Below the pieces are notes generated by a model. It ran no database searches. It was given only the letters and a program-made list of their open reading frames with translations, and was not told the DNA's origin. Source: a virus. Taken from it: DNA of 64,000 nt. Made by a program: the position numbers and the translations under genes. The number at the start of each line of letters is the position of its first letter. The first letter of the stretch is position 1. The stretch spans positions 62,001 through 126,000 of the IMG/VR virus record IMGVR_UViG_3300017963_000197; one strand, given 5' to 3'. Below are positions 42,000-50,849 of the stretch, piece after piece.

Positions 42000-42028
42000 A
42001 AACGGTCCTCATACTCGGAGGACCGTTT
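42000..42028 (-). terminator. Hairpin terminator
   Basis: AAACGGTCCTC/GAGGACCGTTT, perfect 11-bp stem; second hairpin of a pair after the GHKL gene. Confidence 0.6.
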
Positions 42029-42051
42029 ACGCACACTGTATGATTTGGTTG

Positions 42052-42086
42052 GCCCTTTCTCGGGTGACGCTCCTCACAGAAAGGGC
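42052..42086 (-). terminator. Hairpin downstream of GHKL gene
   Basis: GCCCTTTCT/AGAAAGGGC 9-bp stem with a 17-nt loop. The interval 41991-42228 holds otherwise only a doubtful short plus-strand frame. Confidence 0.45.
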
Positions 42087-42228
42087 GGTTCGCTCTCGTA
42101 GCGGTCGATGACAATGTTCGCAGTGTGCGCGACAGCCGTATCTCGCTCGACGGTCCCCGGAGGAAAGATACAAACCAATATCAGCGGTGCCGGTACTGGT
42201 TCGATCGTCATTGGGGTGAAGAGCATCA

Positions 42229-43638
42229 TTAGTTCAGTTTGGCCTCGGTCTCGCCAGAAGCAGTCTCGCTGGCGCTTCGAGCGGCCGGGAAAGACCTAGC
42301 CTTTCTTGTGCGCCATGTCCGGACCCTGGCCGACCGGAGGTGGGCCACGATCTTACTCCAGATCTTGGCCATATTACTGGCGTGGTCGTAACTCCGATGG
42401 GAAACCTCTTCCACCAGGACTTCGAGCGCCTTGTCGCGGTCAGCGAGAATTCGTCTGGCGACGAAAACCTGATCCTTGTCGCTCTTGTACATCCCGCACT
42501 TTGCCTCAGACCGAAAATCCACTATGCGGATGTCGTCGGGGCTGAGCCGATCCACCCGGTCGATGAGAAAGACCGCGCTATCCAGATTGGCCTTTTCCTC
42601 GGGTTCGAGGTCGGCCCACGAGTAGAAATTCACGGCCTCGTTCTGGAGCGCCTTCTTGATGTCGTACAGGTCGCCCATCTCGTCGTCGAGAATGGCCTTG
42701 AGAGGTTTGTTCGTGACCAGAACGCTCTTCTTGCCCAGCGTCTCGACCTCCTGGCCGTCCAGAACGGTCTCGACCGCGATCGCGTCTTCCCCGTGGTCGG
42801 CCTTGAACTTGGCCACAACCTGCTCTTTGAGCTTGTCGTCCAGTTGGCTCGCTCCCCAGCTATCCAGGCCAGACAGGTCCCGGTGCTCCCCTTGGAGAGC
42901 CTCCATGAACGGAGCGATTAGCTCTTCCCGCTCGGCTGTGGAGTGTTGCCAGATCATCCGGGTTCGCCAGTGGAGATCGTGCCGCATGACCATCTTCCGG
43001 TCCCGATCCACCTGGACATCCTTGTCCAGATCGTAGCCGAACCGGATCTCCGGATCGTGCTCCACGAAAATCCCCTTCACGAAGATCTTCCTGGCGTACT
43101 CATTGTCCAGCAACAGAGCACCGTAGCTCGTGTTGATCCGAAGACGATCCTCTTTCTTCTTGAGGAACAAGAAGCACGCCTTCTTCTCTTCCCACCACTC
43201 CTTGTCGATGTTGCCGATCTCGACCTGAACACGCTCGACCGGCTTACGACCCTTGTCGATCCGGAACGTGAGCACGTCGGCCTTGAACTTCTCGGAGTGC
43301 TCGATCCGGGGCGTCCACACCTCCGAACCCGATCGGATCTTGACGGTGTGCCCGGCACGCAACAGGGCCAAGGTGCCGTCCTTCAACCCCTCTCCGAACT
43401 TGCCCCGGAGTTCATCGTTGTCGGCCTTGGTGGTATGGCCGTATAACAACGCCTCGTACGGAAGCGTGGTCCCCTTGTTCTCGATCACCAGCGTCTGAGC
43501 GTCGGCCCGATAACGCACGGTCAGCGGGGCATCGAATTCGTCGGCGGCGTCTGCCGCGTTTTGTAACAACTCCCGAACCCCTTCAAAGGTTCTCCAGTCC
43601 GGTAGGTGGTTGCTCTTGATGGATAGCTCAATTTTCAT
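42229..43638 (-). CDS. GHKL (Hsp90/MORC-type) ATPase with degenerate C-terminal metallopeptidase-like motif
   Basis: N-terminal ATP-lid motifs are present: GVRELLQNAADAADEF (N box), TLVIENKGTTLPYEALLYG (G1) and GKFGEGLKDG (G2). This is the Hsp90/MutL/MORC fold used for ATP-driven clamps. Near residue 413, VEEVSHRSYDH aligns with the HEFGHHYSSDH of the 59.1-kb paralog but lacks the first His, so that site is probably inactive. It ends in a basic tail. A GGTGTAACA element and GGAGGAGG ribosome site precede the ATG. Confidence 0.82.
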   Translation of the reverse strand: MKIELSIKSNHLPDWRTFEGVRELLQNAADAADEFDAPLTVRYRADAQTLVIENKGTTLPYEALLYGHTTKADNDELRGKFGEGLKDGTLALLRAGHTVKIRSGSEVWTPRIEHSEKFKADVLTFRIDKGRKPVERVQVEIGNIDKEWWEEKKACFLFLKKKEDRLRINTSYGALLLDNEYARKIFVKGIFVEHDPEIRFGYDLDKDVQVDRDRKMVMRHDLHWRTRMIWQHSTAEREELIAPFMEALQGEHRDLSGLDSWGASQLDDKLKEQVVAKFKADHGEDAIAVETVLDGQEVETLGKKSVLVTNKPLKAILDDEMGDLYDIKKALQNEAVNFYSWADLEPEEKANLDSAVFLIDRVDRLSPDDIRIVDFRSEAKCGMYKSDKDQVFVARRILADRDKALEVLVEEVSHRSYDHASNMAKIWSKIVAHLRSARVRTWRTRKARSFPAARSASETASGETEAKLN

Positions 43639-43655
43639 CCCTGACCTCCTCCTAC

Positions 43656-43664
43656 TGTTACACC
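43656..43664 (-). promoter_or_regulatory. GGTGTAACA promoter element
   Basis: It lies 17 nt before ATG 43638 with an intervening GGAGGAGG ribosome site, so this mRNA is leadered. Confidence 0.5.
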
Positions 43665-43710
43665 GGACCCTGGATAATTCAAAAGTTATTTTTAAAAAAG
43701 CCTAACTGTC

Positions 43711-44199
43711 ATGACCATAGATGCAGATCAGATACATAACGACCTCTGGCAGGGGTCAGCCCCGCCTACCGGAACCCATGTAAAAGACGCTGGTTTTACC
43801 GCACTCGTCCTGTGCGCCGACGGGTACCAACCCCCAGCTTCTGAGTTCCCAGGCGTCCAGGTTATCCACGCTCCTAACACCGACGACCCGACTGTACCGC
43901 CCAGGAGAGCCGACCTGAACCGGGCCTTACAAGCCGCTGGCCAAGCAGCCGAAATCTTAGAACAAGGTGGGAAAGTGCTCGTCACGTGCCGGATGGGGAT
44001 CAATCGGTCCAGTCTTGTGACGGCCCTCACCCTTCACAAACTGACAGGTATGTCCGGCTTGGAGGCTTGTGAACGGATAATGTCAAAGCGTTTGGCCCTG
44101 ACCAACCCTCAGTTCCTCAAGTGTCTTTCTCGGATTCCGGCTCGTCTGGATCTTGAAGGTAATCCCACAATAAGCCGCGTCGTTTCGACTCGTCCCTAG
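43711..44199 (+). CDS. dual-specificity (cysteine) phosphatase-like protein
   Basis: The P-loop VTCRMGINRSS (Cys93, Arg99) is the C-x5-R phosphate loop of protein tyrosine/dual-specificity phosphatases, with His replaced by Thr just before Cys. The N-terminal WQGSAPPTGTHVKDAGFTAL and the HAPNTDD segment match small DSPs. At 162 aa it is a minimal domain. It may act on phosphoproteins, RNA ends or nucleotides. Overlaps the next gene tail-to-tail. Confidence 0.8.
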   Translation: MTIDADQIHNDLWQGSAPPTGTHVKDAGFTALVLCADGYQPPASEFPGVQVIHAPNTDDPTVPPRRADLNRALQAAGQAAEILEQGGKVLVTCRMGINRSSLVTALTLHKLTGMSGLEACERIMSKRLALTNPQFLKCLSRIPARLDLEGNPTISRVVSTRP

Positions 44200-44701
44200 G
44201 TTCCATCACTTCCCGAAGAACCGTCAGCGCCTTACCGGCCGCCTTCTCTGTCATACCTTGGGATACGATGGTGATGCCCGTCTCGGAGGGAGCTAACACC
44301 ACGCCCTTGGGAACACCCTTTTCTTCCAACCTTTTGATGGCACACTCGGCGGTACGTATGACCTGCCTTGCCCGTGCCTCTTCTTGCCGGGCTTTGGCCT
44401 CGATGTCCAAACACTTGACAATGTGGTTGATGATCTTGTCTACCGGTAGGAGGCCCGCCTTGTTCTGCCGAAACCGTTTGATTTCCGTATGCTCGGTTTT
44501 CACCCGGAAAACGTGGATCATGCTCCCCATGACCTGGAGATCAAGGCGGACCTTGTCCCTACCGATATTAACAACAATCGAGTCGCGGCGAGAAGTGTCA
44601 AAAGGACCTAACTGCTCCTGCGTTCTATACATACGTCTGGTTCGACGCTGAACACCGTCCAGAATCTCCTGTTGCAGTTTAACAGGGTCCACCATCACCA
44701 T
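44117..44701 (-). CDS. hypothetical coiled-coil protein, 194 aa
   Basis: An N-terminal basic segment (QEILDGVQRRTRRMYRTQEQ) and a beta strand stretch (SIVVNIGRDKVRLDLQVMGS, MIHVFRVKTEHTEIKRF) are followed by a helical coiled region (IEAKARQEEARARQVIRTAE) and an acidic tail. Its ATG overlaps the upstream phosphatase stop by 1 nt, forming a pair. Not recognised. Confidence 0.5.
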   Translation of the reverse strand: MVMVDPVKLQQEILDGVQRRTRRMYRTQEQLGPFDTSRRDSIVVNIGRDKVRLDLQVMGSMIHVFRVKTEHTEIKRFRQNKAGLLPVDKIINHIVKCLDIEAKARQEEARARQVIRTAECAIKRLEEKGVPKGVVLAPSETGITIVSQGMTEKAAGKALTVLREVMEPRDESKRRGLLWDYLQDPDEPESEKDT

Positions 44702-45546
44702 CAGTCGTCACCGATGCACACCTTGTTAAAATACACCTTCTTCGGGTACACCTGGACGAACTCTGGGTCAGTTGGAAGCGACTGAGGCAAGACCATCGCG
44801 GTGAGCGGACCACCGTACGCGCACCCGGTGTCGATGCCGTAGCAACAGCCACCAGGAAACCGGTCGATACGAGGATTTTTAAAGTCGGCTACGGCGTGCC
44901 CGTAGATGACACTCTCCGGACCCTTCCATAGCTCGGTCCAGTAGACCATCCCGATGGCAGCGTCATCCAGAGTGGCCTCCCGTGTGAAAGCCGGGAGAAG
45001 CCGGGACGGACAACTGTCGAAGAATTTCTTAGGTAGTGACGTGAACGCCCGACGAGGAGTTCTTGACCCCTTCTTCCAACCGACGAACTTCCCCGTCTCG
45101 TCCACAAACCGAACCCGTAGAACGCCCTTCTTCTGATCCTCGAAGGAGAACATCGGCTCCAGGCCGCCATGGACCACGACCATACCGTTCTCAAGGTTCA
45201 GGGTCATCGGGAGATTGGCCATCCACTCCATCTCCTCGTCGGTGAAGGCCGCATTCTCGGCGGCCCGCTCCGGAGGAAACGGACGCATGGGATTCTTTTT
45301 ACCGGTGATTTTACGGACCGCCTCGTGCTTCCGCCACCGGATGTGCTTCTCCTCATGGTTCCCCATGACGACGGTAGCGCCGCACTCTCTGGCGAAGCGT
45401 ACACATCCGACGGAGTCAGGTCCCCGATCCACGAGGTCCCCAACCGAGACGAGCCTGTCCCTCCCTTTGGAAAAGGACAGTAATTTCAGTAGCTCACGGA
45501 ACTCATCGAGGCAACCGTGAACGTCGCCTATGACAATCGTACGCAT
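44701..45546 (-). CDS. PPP-family metallophosphatase (lambda/ApaH-like)
   Basis: All three metal motifs are present: GDVHGCLDE (7-15), GDLVDRGPDS (about 37) and GNHEEKH (about 62), plus HGGLEP further on and a C-terminal YGHAV. This fits the lambda phosphatase/PrpA/ApaH group. It could dephosphorylate host proteins or hydrolyse Np4N and capped RNA. A GGCGTAGTAC variant of the promoter element is 8 nt upstream of the ATG. Confidence 0.9.
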   Translation of the reverse strand: MRTIVIGDVHGCLDEFRELLKLLSFSKGRDRLVSVGDLVDRGPDSVGCVRFARECGATVVMGNHEEKHIRWRKHEAVRKITGKKNPMRPFPPERAAENAAFTDEEMEWMANLPMTLNLENGMVVVHGGLEPMFSFEDQKKGVLRVRFVDETGKFVGWKKGSRTPRRAFTSLPKKFFDSCPSRLLPAFTREATLDDAAIGMVYWTELWKGPESVIYGHAVADFKNPRIDRFPGGCCYGIDTGCAYGGPLTAMVLPQSLPTDPEFVQVYPKKVYFNKVCIGDD

Positions 45547-45592
45547 ATCTGTACTACGCCGGGCGGGTGTAAAACCAAAAGATTAAAGCACC

Positions 45593-46189
45593 TTATGGGA
45601 TCGGTGCAACTTTGGGCGGCCTCAGGGAATAAAGAACCTCTTCGGCTTCGTGGTTGGCGACCGCCTTCCGCACCTTCTCAGGGACATCCTTACCATTCGA
45701 GATAGCCCAACGCACTAAGTTCGTATGAGCCTTGAGGAACGTCCCCACCGCCATAATATTAATGTGCTGGGTGGAGATGTCCAAAACTCTAGGAGTCTCC
45801 CGGAACCACTGCTCTACGAGCCTCGTAGCCAAACCTTGTCTTCGGTACCCGTCACGAACAATGATCTCATGCCAATGGCGAGTCATGTTGCCGGGAATTA
45901 CATAAGAGCCAATGATCAAGGCCCCATCAAACACAATGACCCCGGCTCTATTATCCCCCGTCAACGGGATCTCTGGGCATCGATCGTGAATCGGGAAGAT
46001 GCTCACCGCTTTCGAGGTGTCCGAAACCCCAAGCTGATAAGTGTAGGGGGTCCCCTCAAGAGGGCGTTTAGGCCCCTTAAAAGGAACCGTCGGTAACGAG
46101 ACCACATTAGGAACAGCACGCCTCAGTACAAAACAAGCGTAAAGTTCTCTTGGGGTTAACGTCCAACGATAGGCTATCTCAGACGCCAA
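45593..46189 (-). CDS. GNAT-family acetyltransferase (copy 2)
   Basis: Motif A IIVRDGYRRQGLATRLVEQ (R/Q-x-x-G-x-A/G CoA loop) and an N-terminal AYRWTLTPRELYACF match its upstream neighbour at about half the positions, indicating tandem duplication. I chose TTG 46189, overlapping the neighbour's stop, which aligns the two N-termini. An ATG 60 nt upstream in the same frame is possible. Substrate unknown. Confidence 0.75.
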   Translation of the reverse strand: MASEIAYRWTLTPRELYACFVLRRAVPNVVSLPTVPFKGPKRPLEGTPYTYQLGVSDTSKAVSIFPIHDRCPEIPLTGDNRAGVIVFDGALIIGSYVIPGNMTRHWHEIIVRDGYRRQGLATRLVEQWFRETPRVLDISTQHINIMAVGTFLKAHTNLVRWAISNGKDVPEKVRKAVANHEAEEVLYSLRPPKVAPIP

Positions 46190-46814
46190 CGGAGCCTCGC
46201 CGCTGTAGCAGACGGCGGCGACTCCGGGCTGGCGCTCCCTCACGGGCATTCAGTTTCGCCATAATCTCCTGGGCTTCCGTTCCGGCAGCCACCGCATCCC
46301 TGACGTTTTGCGGGACAGGCTTTCCGGCAGCAACAGCCCAGGTTACAACATTGGAATGCGCCCTGATGAAAGTCTTACACGCCATGAAATTGATAGGTTG
46401 TTGGGTCGTATCGACAACGCCGGGGACCTCTTTTTGCCACTGCTCGATCAGCTTCGTACCCAACCCTTGTTGGCGGAACTCTTCCCGAACAATGATTTGC
46501 CTTACACCAGGGCCAACGTTACCTGAGATTATATAGGACGCGATAACGAAGTGTCCCTTGTAGATAATGACACCCGCTCTTCTATCACCCGAGAGCGGGA
46601 TGTTTGGGTACTCCGCATGAATCGGCGCTATGTCCGATGCCACAGAAGTATCAGAAACAGCGCACTGATACATGTAAGGTGTTCCCTCAAGAGGTCGCTT
46701 GGGACACGCGAAGGGAATCGTCGCCAATGCTGCGCGAGCCGTTGTGCTATGCACTGGCCTGAAACAGGCGTAAAGTTCTTTTGGGGTTAACGTCCAACGG
46801 TATGCTAGGGGCAT
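46179..46814 (-). CDS. GNAT-family acetyltransferase (copy 1)
   Basis: MPLAYRWTLTPKELYACFRP at the start and IIVREEFRQQGLGTKLIEQW (Q-x-x-G-x-G CoA-binding loop) define a GNAT enzyme of 211 aa. The following copy duplicates it with conserved order (PFACPKRPLEGTPYMYQ versus PFKGPKRPLEGTPYTYQ). It sits next to the fibre cluster, so it may modify virion or surface components; that is inference. Confidence 0.8.
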   Translation of the reverse strand: MPLAYRWTLTPKELYACFRPVHSTTARAALATIPFACPKRPLEGTPYMYQCAVSDTSVASDIAPIHAEYPNIPLSGDRRAGVIIYKGHFVIASYIISGNVGPGVRQIIVREEFRQQGLGTKLIEQWQKEVPGVVDTTQQPINFMACKTFIRAHSNVVTWAVAAGKPVPQNVRDAVAAGTEAQEIMAKLNAREGAPARSRRRLLQRRGSVGV

Positions 46815-46826
46815 CGATACGTCTCC

Positions 46827-48293
46827 TTAGGACGGGCCGGGCGGCTCAGGGAGGAACCCGGCGTCAATGGCAAGCGGTATCGGCAACGCAAAACCAAGGG
46901 AGGAGTCTAGCAGCCAAGTGCCCACACCATCGGAAATCAACCTAAGAGGCTCATAAGTTGACCACACAACGGCAGTCTCACCCGCCCCCAAATCTGGTGA
47001 GACAGCGTCTCCCGGCGCTGGCTGCACAACGACTACAGCACCGGAAGTACCCGTCTTCTTCTTGGCTTTCTTGGACAGGTAGTTAAGAAACGTTATGGCT
47101 TTCGTAGCGCTTTCGGGTGTGATCGGGGGTAGAGTCAGAATAACATAACCAGAAGTCGGACTATCGAGTCTGGGCGACCGCCCCGCCACCATGTCATAGA
47201 AGTCAACATCAACACGAACCGGCCCCCAACTCGCGTAGTCTTGCGTGTTATACAGAAGCCAAGACTGAGGGTCAGTGCCCATCACGACGCTCTCGGACTT
47301 CGGGTGATTCAAGATCCACGTCGTTCCAAAATATGTGACACCACTACTCACAGCCACCGCTATGCCACCCGGTTGGACCGCCCCCTCTTCAAAGGGCGAT
47401 GGGCGTGTCCAAGCCCCCGTCGCCACGGTCCAGACCCCATTTTCTATGGGGTCCGTCTGAGCCGAGAGAAGAACAACATCGTCCGCAGCAAGCACCTGAC
47501 CGTCTATAGTGCTCCCCTCCCCGGAAAGAGATGCAACGTTGGCCACGGCAACAACGTCGGCGGAGTCAACCGCTGGCGGTGCCGACTCGATAACAATAAC
47601 CCAATTCTGTGGATCATCGCCAACAGTTATAGGGACACCAGACGGGTTCCAGAAAGCCCAGCGTTGAGTTACCTCCGGTGGCCCCGGATCTGTCTCCATC
47701 TCGACTATGGCATCCTGAATCGCAGCGCCGGTATCAGCATCGGGAGCGCGGGTCCAGGCCCCCGACGCAACGATATAGATACCATTTGCTATTTGATCCT
47801 CCGTTTGGCTTAACGCACAAGCGCGAAGAACGCGATCACCAGCCGAAACCACGACGCCTTCTTTGTCCCCCTCACCGGAAAGGTCCGTTGTAGAATCGAT
47901 AAGAACCTGGACAACGTCAACGAGCGTTGGAACGGTGCTCGTGGCATCATACAACTCGCCCGGCGTATCGTCCTTCCACTTCATAGTCGCTGTGACGGCC
48001 GCTAAACTGCCACCGCTCGTGATTTGGACCTCTTGCCCGAAGTCGTTTATCGCGAAAAGCTCGGACACACCTCCAACGTTCTTCGAGTAGACCTTCGCAG
48101 AACCAGCGGTAGGGTCAGGAGCGTCCGGGAGAACGTTGTATTGACTGGGACCTCCCGCTGACGTGGCGGGAGTTATCACACCATCGGAGTCTTTGAGGGA
48201 AGGATTACCGTTCTCATCCACGAAGAATGTAAGGTGTGAGGGAGGTGGGGTTGGAACTCCATCACCGGGTCTCTTTTTCAATGCTATCGACAT
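46827..48293 (-). CDS. fibre-cluster virion protein with tandem beta domains, 488 aa
   Basis: The N-terminal module (IALKKRPGDGVPTPPPSHLT, then FFVDENGNPSLKD) is shared with the next two proteins. Then follows a second shared segment (VYSKNVGGVSELFAINDFGQ). The middle holds two repeats of about 85 residues, each with LSGEGD/LSGEGS, NGIYIVASGAWTRAP / NGVWTVATGAWTRPS and a DDPQNWVIV / TDPQSWLLY end, a beta-sandwich pattern common in tail-fibre-associated proteins. Likely an exposed adhesin or decoration subunit. Confidence 0.72.
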   Translation of the reverse strand: MSIALKKRPGDGVPTPPPSHLTFFVDENGNPSLKDSDGVITPATSAGGPSQYNVLPDAPDPTAGSAKVYSKNVGGVSELFAINDFGQEVQITSGGSLAAVTATMKWKDDTPGELYDATSTVPTLVDVVQVLIDSTTDLSGEGDKEGVVVSAGDRVLRACALSQTEDQIANGIYIVASGAWTRAPDADTGAAIQDAIVEMETDPGPPEVTQRWAFWNPSGVPITVGDDPQNWVIVIESAPPAVDSADVVAVANVASLSGEGSTIDGQVLAADDVVLLSAQTDPIENGVWTVATGAWTRPSPFEEGAVQPGGIAVAVSSGVTYFGTTWILNHPKSESVVMGTDPQSWLLYNTQDYASWGPVRVDVDFYDMVAGRSPRLDSPTSGYVILTLPPITPESATKAITFLNYLSKKAKKKTGTSGAVVVVQPAPGDAVSPDLGAGETAVVWSTYEPLRLISDGVGTWLLDSSLGFALPIPLAIDAGFLPEPPGPS

Positions 48294-48305
48294 ACAAGAC
48301 TCCCT

Positions 48306-48989
48306 CTAGATCTGTTCCGGCTCAATGTAGTGGTAATGTAGAACGGCCACCCAGGTGTCAGGAGTCTCCCCAAACGGAGTGCATACGACCCTGAATTTGA
48401 CGCCGAAAAACCGGCCACCCAACGGGCCAGCGTTAACTGTTGGCATGATCCATGACGGTGCTTGGTCTATCGAGCCTTGGCCAGCCGGTGCCACCACTAT
48501 AGGAAACACTGTGCCACCAGATCCTACATTCTTGACCTCGACGAACCGGCCGTCGTCAGGCGGTAAGGCTGTCGGTAGTTGCACGATCAGCCCCGGCCCT
48601 GCGGTGCTATCACATATAACAGTCTCGCCCAGCGTGGCCGGGTATCCAGCGGGGTGTGTGGCCACCGTAACGGGAACCGGAGTAAGAACAAGACTCTGTT
48701 CACTCCCTGGTACACCGCCACCTGCGGGACCTGTCGGCCCAGTCGCTCCCGGACTACCGGGAGATCCCGCTGGCCCTTGCGCCCCCGTCGGACCCGTAGG
48801 TCCCGGAGGGCCGCCCGTCGCGCCTGTTGGTCCTTGAGGTCCTGTCGGCCCAGTCGCCCCCACCGGCACAACACCGCCACCAGGGGTCTTGAACGCGGGG
48901 TTCCCACTTGGGTCAACAAAAAAAGCCACGTGTGCCGGATCAGGCGTCGGCACTCCAGCGGCAGGTCTCTTTCTTAGTAGTATGGCCAT
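48306..48989 (-). CDS. collagen-like repeat virion protein, 227 aa
   Basis: The shared N-terminal module (ILLRKRPAAGVPTPDPAHVA, then FFVDPSGNP) is followed by about 17 Gly-X-Y triplets (G-PTGPQ-GPTGATGGPP type, about residues 44-95), which form a collagen triple helix. A C-terminal beta domain (TPVPVTVATHPAGYPATLGE ... WVAVLHYHYIEPEQI) would trimerise. Typical of phage fibre shafts. Confidence 0.82.
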   Translation of the reverse strand: MAILLRKRPAAGVPTPDPAHVAFFVDPSGNPAFKTPGGGVVPVGATGPTGPQGPTGATGGPPGPTGPTGAQGPAGSPGSPGATGPTGPAGGGVPGSEQSLVLTPVPVTVATHPAGYPATLGETVICDSTAGPGLIVQLPTALPPDDGRFVEVKNVGSGGTVFPIVVAPAGQGSIDQAPSWIMPTVNAGPLGGRFFGVKFRVVCTPFGETPDTWVAVLHYHYIEPEQI

Positions 48990-48992
48990 ACT

Positions 48993-49565
48993 TTACCCGA
49001 GTTGCATCCAGTTTGCGCCGTCCGAACGAAGGATGATCCATTCGTAGTCCGTGTTGAGAACCGCACTCGCGGCACCGTCTATGGTCTCAATACCGGCCGT
49101 ATTCACCGTACACGCGAAAGTAGCCGCCGAAACCAGCTTGACCCATATCTCCCGGTCGGTGTTCCCGACCGCCGTGGGCAAGTTGACGGCGATAGCCGCT
49201 CCCGCCACATTCACCCTGACGAGTTCGCCTATCGACGCCGCGTAGGTAGGGCCGACTTGAACGGCTGTTTGGGCGACTGGAGAGCCGACGAGCAGCACAG
49301 CGCCCGGTGCCTTCCAAGTGGCCGCCGCTGGGGAGTCGGCTGTTAGAATACTTCCAAGCACGGGAGGCGCTGAAGCCGAAACATCAACGGGCGCTCCCGT
49401 TGTGGCCAACTCATCTGCCGTCCCGACACCGGACGGACGGACCGTGCCAGCGTCGTCCTTTGTCTTTAAAATATCGTCAGCACTGTCAACAAACAGGCGT
49501 AGTTGATCTGTTTGCGGAAGCGGAACGCTGGCAGCGCTCTGTTTCTTGATAGTGATCATACCCAT
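48993..49565 (-). CDS. virion protein with shared N-terminal module, 190 aa
   Basis: N-terminus MITIKKQSAASVPLPQTDQL, then RLFVDSADDILKTKDDAG, is a diverged copy of the shared module. The C-terminal half (GPTYAASIGELVRVNVAGAA, TFACTVNTAGIETIDG) is Ala/Thr/Val-rich beta sheet like the 227-aa protein's tail (AVNLPTAVGNTDREIWVKLV versus IVQLPTALPPDDGRFVEVKN). A shorter paralog lacking the collagen part. Confidence 0.7.
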   Translation of the reverse strand: MGMITIKKQSAASVPLPQTDQLRLFVDSADDILKTKDDAGTVRPSGVGTADELATTGAPVDVSASAPPVLGSILTADSPAAATWKAPGAVLLVGSPVAQTAVQVGPTYAASIGELVRVNVAGAAIAVNLPTAVGNTDREIWVKLVSAATFACTVNTAGIETIDGAASAVLNTDYEWIILRSDGANWMQLG

Positions 49566-49609
49566 AATTCAATAGCCTCCAAAGACTCCGCTCGATGAAT
49601 AACTTATCG

Positions 49610-50845
49610 CTATCCGTGTTCCACGACCTTCCCGGTCACACGCCAGTCGATGCTTTCGCCAGCGTCTCCGGTAACTTGAATAAGAATAGTGGGGCCACCG
49701 CCAGGAGCGGTAAGCGTTACATCCCAAGCAGCGGCTCCCGCGTCTTGGAAAGGCCCGTTGAAGAAATTAATGTCCTTGATTGTTACGGTTGCCGCCCCGG
49801 CTGCCCTGTGGGCAACAGCCGCGATCATGAAGAGAGCCGTGTCAGTGTTGGCGTTAGATTGGGCCTCTACCAGTATATCGAGGGCGATGATCCGGTTGTC
49901 AGACGCCGTTGTGTAAGAATAGATCGTGGTCGGAGCCGCAGTCGTCGTTATAACGGTATCGTCCACGAACGTTTGACCAGGGAGCGAGCTTTCCAGAGCC
50001 GCTATGATGTCAAAACCGTCATAAGGAGTGATGTCGATGATATCGCCATCAACCACCAAAGTTCCGTCAACAACCATCGATGACGTGTAGCCCATCTGGT
50101 CGTTCTCTTGGACAACACGCCGAGAACGAGTAGGAACGTACAGGATCGAGAAATTGTCCTCCGTGCGGCCCGGTGTGGCGTTCCCCTCCGATACCAAGTC
50201 GCCGCCGTCCCCAATGATTACGTCATCGACGTAAACCATGTCCTGCTTCTCAGGAATAAGCTGTTCGTCGGTTACTTCGGCCAGCGTATAACCACCGCCT
50301 CCGCCCTCTCCTGAAATAACCGTAAAGAGCAAAGGCGTAGTGTTAAGAGTGATCGGCGCGGCGGACGCCAGAATGTACAGTTTCGAGTTTGTGGTGGCAC
50401 CTTCCGGACCAGTCCCAACGACCATTCCAGGGCTTATCTGCGCGGAGTTCGCCATGTCCCCACGACGCTCCAGAATGAAGGGTAAGGACCCGCTGCCGAG
50501 TTGGGTGATAGTCCAAACCCCGTTATCCGCGTCAGCCGCCCCGTTGAGGAACAGAAACGAATCATTGAGATCCGGCGTCACACCATCTATGGCCGGGATA
50601 AGCCCAAAGGCATCAGCCGTGATGATATTACCTACACGAGTGTAAGCCGGAAGCGCCGCAGCCGACCCCATTCTAACAGCGTCTTTCCAGTCCTGGACGC
50701 CAGCCACCGGATAGACCGCGCCGAGATGATCCTTGAGCTTGAGAAGCCCGTCAGCTTGGTCTTTGAATAAACGGGCTTTTCCAGCGGCGGACGCTACCGG
50801 AATCGAGGTGGCAACTTCTTCTGTGAATTGGATGTTGGAAGCCAT
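49610..50845 (-). CDS. fibre-cluster virion protein, 411 aa
   Basis: The N-terminal module (SIPVASAAGKARLFKDQADG, LLKLKDHLGAVYPVAG) again resembles its neighbours. A segment with NGVWTITQLGSGSLPF and DSFLFLNGAADADNG matches the repeat of the 488-aa protein. The C-terminal ~150 residues form a further beta domain with WDVTLTAPGGGPTILIQVTG. Probably a tail appendage; domain shuffling with neighbours is evident. Confidence 0.7.
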   Translation of the reverse strand: MASNIQFTEEVATSIPVASAAGKARLFKDQADGLLKLKDHLGAVYPVAGVQDWKDAVRMGSAAALPAYTRVGNIITADAFGLIPAIDGVTPDLNDSFLFLNGAADADNGVWTITQLGSGSLPFILERRGDMANSAQISPGMVVGTGPEGATTNSKLYILASAAPITLNTTPLLFTVISGEGGGGGYTLAEVTDEQLIPEKQDMVYVDDVIIGDGGDLVSEGNATPGRTEDNFSILYVPTRSRRVVQENDQMGYTSSMVVDGTLVVDGDIIDITPYDGFDIIAALESSLPGQTFVDDTVITTTAAPTTIYSYTTASDNRIIALDILVEAQSNANTDTALFMIAAVAHRAAGAATVTIKDINFFNGPFQDAGAAAWDVTLTAPGGGPTILIQVTGDAGESIDWRVTGKVVEHG

Positions 50846-50849
50846 CTAT

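Noticed and set aside
42108-42299. 63-codon plus-strand frame
   Set aside because: Overlaps the end of the GHKL gene and a terminator region; no start signals.
48355-48977. Plus-strand frames opposite the collagen-like gene
   Set aside because: They are low-complexity shadows of the Gly-X-Y repeat.
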